Shown piece by piece: positions 15,967-26,800 of a DNA stretch of 64,000 nucleotides; position 1 is the stretch's first letter, and every line of letters starts with the position of its first letter. Origin of the DNA: Epinephelus fuscoguttatus (lineage: Eukaryota > Chordata > Actinopteri > Perciformes > Serranidae). The DNA lies in the NCBI RefSeq assembly GCF_011397635.1, contig NC_064757.1:27600339-27664338 (forward strand), in the 5' to 3' direction. The position numbers and the translations under genes were made by a program. Under the pieces are notes generated by a model that did no database searches, was not told the origin of the DNA, and worked only from the letters and a program-made list of their open reading frames with translations.

Positions 15967-18420
15967 TGTGAACTGTCACCAGTATGGCAGAAAATACAGT
16001 AAATGAGGGGAGAGGTTACTGCAAGAAATATCTCTGAAGAACTCTGTAATATTCCTTAGCCTGACAGATACTGGATTAATGAGGTCAAGATCAATACTGT
16101 TATTTGATCTTTTTAGAAATCAGATAGGATTTTCGGCTTTTGTTTTTGGCAACCCAACTGCCAGAGTAAATGTTGGCATTGTACATTTACAAACCACGGT
16201 TAAATTTTGTAGGTTTCATATTATTATGTTGATCTGTTCTGTATGAAGTCTATATCATGTCTGTCCATCCTGGAAGAGGGATCCCTCCTCAGTTGCTCTT
16301 CCTGAGGTTTTTCCCCCTGTTAAAGGGTTTTTTTGGGGGGAGTTTTTCCTTATCCGCTGCGATGGTCCTAAGGACAGGGGGATGTCGTATGCTGTAAAGC
16401 CCTGTGAGGCAAACTGTGATTTGTGATATTGGGCTTTATAAATAACATTGATTGATTGATTGATATGCAATGGATATGTTAAGACTTTACATTTCTGTAA
16501 GTTTCAATTTCCAATTTTATGCTGTGACAACACTGTGGATAACGTGATTAGGTTTAGGTACAAAAAACACTTGGTTAGGGTTGGGGAAACACCATGGTTT
16601 GGCTTAAAACACCAGGTTTGGTTGCTACAAACACGCCTGGACATGAAAACTAACTAATGTCCATACTTAATAAAAATAACTGTTGGGGTTGGTTAGGGCT
16701 TGGCAATAAATCAATATTGTATCCGTATCCTGATATGAGATTAGATTATCCTCCTGAGACCCTGTGTCCTCATATGAGGACATCACTTTTGGGTTTACTG
16801 CACCTTATACTTCATTCTACATAACTTAGACCTGCTGTCCTCGTTCGTGGACACTTTTTTGTGCCATCTAGTGGTAGTAAGAGCACAATACACTAATCCA
16901 TGTAAAAACAAGATGGCAGCCATCTCTGCCAAGTCAGTCTGCAGCCGATCCTGACACAAAAGTGACAAAAAGATCCAAAATCTGATCACAGTTTATGGTT
17001 GAAACTATTTACGATGTTTGTGGTTTAATAAATTTGACCAATGTTAGCAACAGTAACAAGCCTAGACACTGTTTCTAAATTTGACCAATGCCAAGTGCCA
17101 GCCTATTGATACTGTCCTATCATTCACCTTTACTCACTTAGTCAATATATATCCACATTACTGATGATTTACCAAAAATCTCATCCTATAAATATTTTCA
17201 AAAAGCACCAGTATTCAACTCCAGAGTGTCTTCTATAAAAGGTTTATACCCTATAACCTGTACTATTTTATGCTAGAGTAATTTAATGATGTCTCAAACA
17301 GTTGAGGTTAATTTGGAAAGCTGTAACACTAAAATAGGATAAGGTTGCTCTGGATACAAATAACCAATCTCCCTTTGCAAACAGACACAGCTCGTCGGTA
17401 TCAAGAAGTCAGTGGGCTTATAAAGCAACAGTTAGCCTATCTGAATTACAGCCAATATTGCTTTGTTAATCATTACCACAGGCCTGCCTTTGAGAGCTGC
17501 CAAAATATCACCAGAGCACCTTTTCCCAGCAGCAGATGGTGCTACAGCTGCCGTTCACTATGAATCCTTCTAGAAAAGTTTTGTTTACCATCATGCACTG
17601 AAACAAAAACGACATCTCTGTGTCTGCAAACAAATATTATTATTTCGAATGTAGGTGCTCGTATTGTCGAAAAGAGAAGCTGAGAAGCGCCACGGCTCCA
17701 AATGATCCCAGCGCAGCTTTCAAACACGCCAACAGATTGTTAGGATTTTGGACTCTGGATGAAATCGGCACTAAATATCCCAAACTAACAGAACAAATGA
17801 GCCACTGACCTACTTACGCGCAAGATGGACTCACGCCCTGCACAGATATGGCACATATTTGAAGTTACAACAGGCAAAATGTGCGTAAACAGACGTGTTT
17901 ATGCAGCCTACCTGACCCGCCCCTCTGCTGCGCACTCACCAGCCTGCACACACAGATCCTCCAGTCAAAGGGCGGCCAGTCAGCGCACAATCCCGCCCTA
18001 TAAACTCATACACGCCCTATCAAATGTCTGCTAACTGGCAGATACAAGACTCCCGACAGCTAGAGCCTGTGCGAGTTGTAGTCCGCGCTTATGTAATGTC
18101 TGTTGTGGCTGACTGTGGCCTCTTTGCGCACGCTGGACTGTTACAGACTAAGCGTCAGGTGTGAGATGAGTAATAGGGGAAAGTTGGGGCCACTTATTAA
18201 AAGCATCCAGGGGAATAATAAAGGAGAATAATTGTGCCAATCGCATTTGCACCTCTCAGATTAATTATGCAGGTGTTAAATAAGACAAAAAAAAAGAGAG
18301 AGCCGAGGTGATTACAATTGCAAAGATGCCCATTTCCATGCACTTCCGCCTCGGCCTCATCCCGCACTTGCTCCCATTGAAAGCAGCACAATAATAATAT
18401 TCATCACCACTCAGGCCTCT
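15967..18420. other. antkmt-rab3c intergenic region (divergent genes)
   Basis: antkmt starts on minus at the left and rab3c on plus at the right, so both promoters lie here or just inside the genes. The part from about 17,890 to 18,170 is richer in CpG. A retroelement tail occupies 16,255-16,465. Small open frames at 17,345-17,808 on both strands were not recognised. Confidence 0.5.
16255..16465 (+). mobile_element. Non-LTR/SINE 3' tail ending in (ATTG)n
   Basis: The block with CCTTATCCGCTGCGATGGTC, GGGATGTCGTATGCTGTAAA and GGGCTTTATAAATAACATTG, ending in a short ATTG tandem, is a frequent fish retroposon tail. Only this 3' portion is present. I do not name the family. Confidence 0.6.
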
Positions 18421-18465
18421 CTTATTTGCTCAGCCGCTTGCTCTCTGAAGCGGAGCTGGCTGCAT

Positions 18466-18590
18466 GGGCGGGGGGACGGCGGCGAGAGTGACGCAAAAGG
18501 AGAGGCCATTATATTTGCTTCCTGAAAAAAATTACTGTCCAGCTGGGAGTTTATTATAGGCACTGGAGTGTATTTTTAAAGAGACACAAA
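18466..18590 (+). promoter_or_regulatory. rab3c: rab3c proximal promoter and 5' UTR
   Basis: A GC box GGGCGGGGGG (18466-18475), a CRE-like TGACGCAA (about 18489-18496) and AT-rich TATA-like sequence (TTATATTTG near 18,510) precede the first coding exon. The ATG has a good context (AAAATGG). The transcription start is not determined. Confidence 0.45.
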
Positions 18591-18608
18591 ATGGACTTGT
18601 ACGGGAAG
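18591..18608 (+). CDS. rab3c: rab3c six-codon first coding exon
   Basis: MDLYGK is followed at once by the donor GTAAGA and is in frame with the next exon. It is too short for open-frame searches and is supported by Kozak context, phase and analogy with human RAB3C. Confidence 0.65.
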
Positions 18609-21600
18609 GTAAGATGCATTATTTAATTATGGCATCCAGCAGGGAGAGGCTGGAGAGAGGTTTCCAGTTTTATTGCAGTTTTCATCTCTGTCTTGCACGG
18701 TGAGGAGCGTTTGTAGGCGCTGTCTGATGCTTATTTAAAAAATTTAAAAAAGGAACTACAAAGCTTTTTCCTGCGCTCTCACATTAACTCACACATCTGC
18801 CGACAGCTGTGACGCGCTGCATGCTGAGTAATGTAGTCGCATCTCTGCTTTTAACGCTCTCCTCCGCCTGTGCGCCCATGCTGCGCAAAAAAACTACAAC
18901 ACCCGTCTGCTTTTTAAACCCCCCCCCCTCCGTGACGTCACACACACGCATGAAACGCACTTTCCCCTCCGCTCGTGCTCATCTCACGCGAGCCAGCCTC
19001 GTCAGCTCAGGGGCGCGTGCCACATCCGAAGCGGAGAGGGACAGCTCCCAGGTGCTGAAGCTGCTCGGCGCTCCAGAGAGAGAAAAACGAGACACAGAGA
19101 GGGGGGAAGGAAACACCACCGCCTGCATTAGACACTAATATTATAAAACCCGTATTCTGCAATAACAGGGGCAGACACAGATAGAGACCGAGGCCTTCAA
19201 AACAGGTTTGTTCACACAATGTCCTCAACGCGGTTTTTTTTTTTTGGTACTTTCATTTATTAATAGTTATGTGGAAGAATTTCATGAATACATAAAATGA
19301 CCTCCTGGCCAGAATTGCTCGTGTAGCATTAGCTGGCATGTAGCTCCCTGCTCAAATACATCGTGTATTATCATATTAAATGCTTTTATCGTGGTGTGTG
19401 TAAAGAGCAGCATTGTACTGATATTTTCAAAGCGGTGTCCTTGCCATTACTGCCTCGGTGGGGTTTTTTTTTTCTCATACACGGAAGCGAGCAGAAACCC
19501 GGTGCAGGATGTGCAAGATTGAGGTCCGGCATCTTTTATAACTGGTTAGGCTCCAAGGAGAGCTGGGCTGCTCATGTTTGGAATATAAGCGCAGTGGGTT
19601 TTGTCAAAACATTCACCTTGGAGCTAAGATGACTGCTCTGGACATCTTGCTCGTAGTACTCTTGTCCTCTTAGGTCGTTGACTGCTGACAGGTTGCACGG
19701 TGTATATTTAGATATATATCCATGACATCCTTTGTACAGCAGTAGGATATTGCAGCCTTAATGTGGAAGATTCAATGGCTGGTGAATTTTGATTGTATGT
19801 CCAGTAGCATATAGGTCTATTTTGCAAAGTGCATCAAAAGTGCCCCATCTGAATTGTATTCACCAGCTAATATCCATAAAATCAGTTCTAATAATCCTTG
19901 ACTTCATCATTTTGGCTTTAGAGAAGACAAACTCAGCTTTTTAAATAATCCCTGTTATCTAATACTCATCAATACAACAGCTTGCTGTGTTGGTCATGCT
20001 GCTTTGCCTGACACAGCCTTCTGTCACCTCTGATCTGAGGCCTGCACAGAAAGCATGTGCAGGACTCTGCGTTTCAACATCTCCAGTCCACTGAAAAACA
20101 AATAATCTCTTTGTCACGAGACGGATTCTTGCATCTTGTGAAACTCGTGTGCGTCATGGGCTCTGAAAAGCTCCACATCAAGTCAAGGTGAAGCTCTTCT
20201 TCAGCGTCTCCTTTTGTGTTTTCCTTGCAGATGGCTGCCACTCAGGATGTGAAAGGAAAGGGGGAGGGAGGGGACCAAAACTTCGACTACATGTTCAAGC
20301 TGCTGATCATCGGCAACAGCAGCGTGGGCAAAACGTCCTTCCTGTTCCGCTACGCCGACGACGCCTTCACCTCAGCCTTCGTCAGCACAGTGGGCATCGA
20401 CTTCAAAGTAAAGACGGTGTACAAGAACGACAAGAGGATCAAGCTGCAGATCTGGGTATGAAATATTAACACTGAAGCATTAAACATGTAGAAGCGGGAC
20501 GCAAAATGTTTGATTCCTGATCAAACCTGATGAAACAAGTGGAATATAGCAATCAAAGATGTGTTATTCCTGCTTATCCTGCGCTCCTTGGCTGATCATC
20601 ACAAGACAATCATATAATTATCTGCTGTTTCTTCCTCATATATCCTATTCAGTCTCTAAACTCTATATAGGATTTAAATATGATCTAATTATGGTCATTT
20701 AGAGAAGCAAGAAAACACATTTCCACACTACAAAGCAGCAACATATAACAAGCCGTAACCATGGCTTCCCTTTCATGTCACAGTTTCCTCTGTCATGCCA
20801 AGCGTGCACAAATTAATTCAGCTAAATTGAGAGTATTTGCATGATGAATCATAGTTAATAAGTGGGAGAAATCCATGTCCTGTCGTCCTCCAAGGTCTCC
20901 TGGAGGACTACCTAAGCTCTAAGGGGGCAGGGGCCTCTTCAGAGACGCCCTGCCCCCCTCGTTCATCTGCGTCTTTGTGTTCCCGCAGAGTGAATCCTGT
21001 CTATAAGAGGCTGTCAGTCTATGCCCAGAGCCCACTTTCTCCTGACCCCTGCCTGTATCTTTCTCTGCGGATCAATATGTTTCAAAGACGGTGACGGGTT
21101 GGGACTTGATAGCTGTGCGCTCGGCAATACAAAAAAGTCCTGCAGAGACAGGATCACCTATAAATTAATTCAGTTTTAGTCAGGGGTTTTGTCTCTGAGA
21201 GCAGATGCTTGTTTAGTATGTTGGGACACACTCCCCTTTTCATCTCTTGATGTTTATATTATGTTATATATACTTCAGTCAAAGTATAGAATGTAGATTT
21301 GAAGCTAATGCTATGTCAGTCTTTTAAAAGATCACTGTCACACATCCCAACTACACCGTCTTATTATACTAATGTTTGAATTTCAGCGCCTCAATTCACA
21401 ACAAAAAAAATGTTCCTTTTTTGTCCTTAGCCTTAAAAACAAGTGGCACATCGGTCATGTGCTCCATTAACCGAGGAAAGCTTCAGGAGAGGCTGCATTG
21501 TGTTTCCTTGGTTTAACACTCCAGGATGTAAGTCTGGAGACAGATGGAAGTCTCAACGTTACTGACAGGAGACTAGTAAGTGTTAGTTTGGCAAACAGCG

Positions 21601-23836
21601 GGGAAGAACGCAGAAGCAACACCTTCCTCAGAATGTGTGGGAAAGCGAAGAATGTCTGAGGCTGTTTAATTAGGAGTTCATCTGAGCTGCTGGAGCAGAT
21701 TGTCTGGTAATACCTCTGAGACAGTGGAAGGGATAGATATGTAAAAAGTTCTATTATTCTTTTTGCGCGCTTCACCAAATGGCAACTTTCCGTCAGATGT
21801 TTTTCCCCTTCTTGTCATAATAGGTGCCTTTTGCGGCAATTAGCCGCCCCCAGACGTTTGGTGTTTGCTAATCACACAAAGAGACAAAGGAGAAGCGCTT
21901 CAGCAGGATGTTGAAAAAATATATTTGAACAGTAAAATGACAGGCTTATCAGGGTAATGCGTTTTTCGTCAATAGTAAAGGCAAGCAGAGTCAGAGAGAA
22001 AAAGCACTGGAGTTGCATCCAATTAATTGGTTTGTCTTTTTTCGTATTTGGGCTCAAAGGGAGCTGAGGTTTACAGTAAGTGGCTGTTTAAGGTGATGGC
22101 TATCGACTAATGTCATTGTGGTGGTCGCACCATTAATCTGCTGAGAGATACAAGCATCAGAATGCATCATAGAGTTGTTCCCAGTTGTCGTATTAGGCCG
22201 AAGTGAATGAAGTGTATCGCAGAGAGTTGCCAAAATGAACCCTCGTGAAAAAAACTAAAAACTCACTTTACTGAATGAAGAGTTCAGGCGCATGTCAGCC
22301 TCCGCTCACTGCCTCTCCACTTGAAGCAGTCAGCTCCTTGGATTGATTTCTGGTGAGCTGCAAACTAAAAGCGAAGCTTTTCAAGGAGCTCCAATTTACG
22401 GGACTCAGCATTTTTTTCCCCCTGTCCTGCTCTTCTTTTTAACTGAGAACAAGCGAACCGGTGCACTGAAATAGCCTGGAAATGTAAAGGTCATTGTCAA
22501 CCACTCGGATGAGAATTAATAGGCTACTGAAATGTTTTAAAATTCAGCCAAGAGAAAGAACTGATGTTTGAATTTTTACATACTATATCATGATTGCTGC
22601 ATCCTCAGTTATACACTTAAGAAACTGAAAAAAACATGTTCTTCATCCCTTTATGCAGTTCAGAATGTCACTCCACAAACACTGCTATTTATACAACAAC
22701 ACACTGGCCAATGACATTAAAGATGCGCACGTTCACATGCATTTCTGGTGTTATTGTAAACTGACAAAAGGTCCTAGCTGTGGTGTGTGTGGACGCTCGG
22801 CAGGCTGCGAGCTCTGTCTCTGTGGAGTGAAGGTCAGAGCTGTCCTCTGGCTATAAACGGGCACACTGTTGCAGCCATGTGCAGACTGACAGAGAGCAAA
22901 ACCACTGTGGCAAATACAATTCAGTGCTGCCTGTCGAGCTTCTGTTTAACAAGAGCCAAGTGGAGCAGCCAGAAGTGCTCCATCATGATTCACAGACGCC
23001 TGCAAACACATTTGTTGTGGGTGGAACAACAGCGCAGTAAACATACAGTACAAACAGGAGGGGCATCACTGGGATTTATTATTATATAATGTACAATAAG
23101 ACAACAAATCTACACATCTATACGAGTAGAAACATTCCTGACCTCACATCTCTCTTCCTCCCTTGTGGACACACACTCACTACAGAGGGGCTTCATCTGT
23201 CTGTATTGGGAGCTATTAGCATTTTCATTGACATCCCGTAGCAAAGGCTGCAGTGGGCGCCTGTTTCCAGGGTAATCTGTGTACAATGTACTACTCCTCG
23301 AATGCTGTGTAATCACTCGCTTGCTTTGCCTTTGAGCAATTTGTTCAGCCTTATCGCCAACAGCAAGCAGTTTGCTAATGTTGAAATCATTTTATCTCTA
23401 TTTTTAGCTTTCTTTCCTAAGAAAATGCACGCCATGAGCCGGGCTCGGAGCACTGCACCACCGCGTGCTTAACACAGCTGAGTGATTATTTTATCGAGGA
23501 GAGGAAAGAATCAATCACATCAGCCAAAACTGAATCGCTGTTTTTGGCATCTTATCAATGCAAAGCCAGAGAGGCAGTTAGCATAATGATTATTTCCACA
23601 TCACGAACACAGCAAACGCAGCCTTAAGTAAATGTAGATGTAGATCCGAACTTGTGCTCAGACCTGGACTGACGAATCTCTCTGTATGTATAAATAGCTG
23701 CAGATTAATATTGCACGTGGCTTCTCATTTACCATTATGGACTTGAATATTATGTGCGGTGCAGGGTCATGTCAATGTTGCCGAGCCTGACGGCGTAAAT
23801 ATCAGTCAGCTGGCTAACAGCAGGGCTAAATCATGT

Positions 23837-23867
<31 letters not shown>

Positions 23868-26800
23868 GACACAGCAGGCCAGGAGCGCTACAGGACCATC
23901 ACCACTGCCTACTACCGCGGGGCCATGGGCTTCATCCTAATGTACGACATCACCAACGAGGAGTCCTTCGGTGCTGTGCAGGACTGGTGAGTCGTTCTGG
24001 GCTCTTTGGAGTCAATGTTTTTGATGATTTTTGCAGCTCTTATCTTATTTATATCTGTGGGTTATATTGTATTGTTATGAGCATCAGATCAACATATCAA
24101 AAGAGCTTTCTGTTTGTCGCTGTAATGCAATCAGTTGATATCCTGCACAGTCGATATTGTACATGGTTTTCCCTTCTTATGACACAATCTGCAGACAGCT
24201 TACCATCTCTATCTCCTTGCAGCTTCTCTGTCTAATATTAGACAGTGTTATGTAGTGTGCATGTGTGCAACATTGTCAAGCTTGGAGGTCGAGGGGAAAC
24301 TTGTCAAGTTCATGGCTCTCGTCCATTCATGAGTCATACAAGCGTCTGCAGGCTGAAGAGCAGCTCTCAGCCAAGCCCACATGTCGGCCATTTACGATGA
24401 TGTATTCATGTCTAAAACAGGACTTGGAAGGAAGGCAACGTCCAATTGGCTGCAGAAACCAGGTTTCTGGGTTAGGATTTTTAGCTTGAGAAACAAGCAT
24501 GTTCTCATCGGCACAAACAGCAGCGCAACAGCTTTGGTGAAAACACAGAGGAATTGCAGTGCTGCCAATTACTGCAAAGATAAATGTGCCGTTTGATTTA
24601 CATTTTGCTGATGTTTCTCCTCGCGCCCGACTCTCCACAGGTGTTGTGGTGAGAAACTGTCATTTTCCATTTTATTTACACCCCGCTGTCCTGCGGTTAT
24701 CTCTGTCTGCCAGCCCCAAAGAGATTATGGGAACACAGAATGAGCTGTTTTTAAAGGGGAAAGCATTCTGAGTAATATTCTCATGATGTTTCAACTCCAA
24801 GCAAATGACAATGTGACTCACACAGGCTTGATATAGATGGTGATGTTTTTGACACTTAAACCTTCATGCCACGTGGCTCGCACCCATTGTAGGACTATGA
24901 CAATAACTATTAAGGCCAGTGTCTACTTGGCCCTCATCACGTAGCCAGCAGCACTTGACAGCTGCTTTAGGAAGCACCTGTCATGCTTAAAGCAGCTGCA
25001 TTTAAAGTGAACACATGGTGTTCTTTAATTGGGGGTGTTTAAAAGGATGTACAACTGGGATGCTGCACTCTGTTATTAACATAAATTGTGTTAAAATGCT
25101 CCACATTATCAGCCTAATTTGTACTGAAATAGACTTACAGTCGTTACATGCAAGGAAAACAAGACTTCTTGTAAGGAGAGGTCGGAGCCAGACGCGCCTA
25201 TTATTCTTTTTAAGGCCTGTCTGACACTTTGATGGAATACTGCAGTCTGAGCACTGTCTGTGATGGGTATCTTAATTAATGGAGCCAAGTGTGACTCTGG
25301 CAGCGACAATCCTGGAGAGTTACCTGGGAGTACGAGACAGACAGTGCACAAATCAGTCAGCTGTACACAAGGGCAGAGGCTCCTCTTTTTTCTTTTTTTT
25401 TTTGTACCCTTCATATAACCACAATTCTTCTGTTTTTGCCTTTGCCACGGGCTTAAATTCCAGTTTCTCTTTCCCTTGTTCCTTGTGACAAGGTTGTAGA
25501 AAAAAAAGGGGGGGTTGCCATGGCAACCGCTCCTTCCCTGGCTGTGGCTGATTTAAGCTTGTGACGTGTTCATTTCCTGCCTGTGACAGAGACAAAACAG
25601 GGAAATATTGTAACGCCGACATCAAATGTAGGTCTTTAAAAGAAATCATGCTAATTAATTACGCGGCACACGAACGTGTTTTATTACTGCAAACAATCTC
25701 AAAGCATTTACTGCTCTTTTTCTTTCCCATTCATCCTCCGTTCTCCAGAGGCTGAATTGTTCTGGTGAATACAGACCTTTTATAGCCTGCATATGCAGCT
25801 CTGTTAGACTTGATACAAACACAAATGTTTTTCTGTCAGCGAACATTATCAGCAGTTGGCTTCAAAATGACCCACATCTGAACCGCTAAAACAAGTCAGA
25901 GCTGGACAGAGAGAGAGGAGGAGTGCCAACATCATGCTGCTCTCTCTATCTCTCTCTCTCTCTTGCTCTGACTCGTTGTTTCTTCCTCTTTCTTACTGGC
26001 TCCTTCGCCACTGTTTTCAGCCTGTGGTGTGTTAGCTGCCCTACTTTTAGTCAGACTGCAACACCACAGGAGATATTTGTTCCCTAAATGCCTTCTCAAA
26101 ATGTGTTTGGAGGTTAGAACAGTGCCAGCACCTCTCTGATGACGCACAGTCAGTGTGGATGTTGAAATTGTCATTGTTATCATGCAGGAACACTTGACAT
26201 GGCTCACAATGCAGATTATGTCATACAGTATTACATACATGCAGTGCATATGGTACAGGCAATGCGTGCATTTATCTAGTTGTCCTTTTTGGGATGTAGC
26301 AAACAATAAACCCACCGGAAATACTCATTCTGGCTTCAAGGCTAAACACAGAGTGTGTGCATCTTCTGCATACTTAACCATTATCTAGTAACAAACCAGT
26401 GTCTCCCATATGTCTTCTCAGTGACCATAACTAATACCCTTTGTAGCTACAATACCCAGCAAGCTGTTTGTAGCACACACAATTAATAGAGTGCCAGTCA
26501 GAAGTTAGCAGGAGTCAAAGAACAAATCTAAAGGAAGGGATGAAAAGTATGACATAACAAGTATCAGTTTCAAGTAGCCAGAAAATAGAAAATGGTAACC
26601 TACATCTGAGTAATGCTGAATGCATGTTTTCAGCCCAGAACAACAGTTGACCCACTTTTCCACTGCTGCCATCAGTGACTCAAACACTACACAATGCCAA
26701 AGTAATCGCCTATCACGACCCGTCCAAATGGCGAACGAACTTTACATCATGTCCTCCGCTCTGCCATATTTCAGGATTCTGCGCAATAAGAAGTGGCACA

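Noticed and set aside
17345-17808. Small frames on both strands between antkmt and rab3c
   Set aside because: A minus-strand stretch looks membrane-like, but it has no convincing start codon, no splice partner and no family I recognise.
18809-19138. 109-aa plus-strand frame in rab3c intron 1
   Set aside because: CpG-rich sequence gives long frames by chance; no motif. It is better explained as promoter or 5' UTR sequence.
20456-23836. Possible conserved non-coding elements in rab3c intron 2 (for example around 21,820-21,900)
   Set aside because: The sequence looks unique and balanced, but conservation cannot be claimed from one genome.
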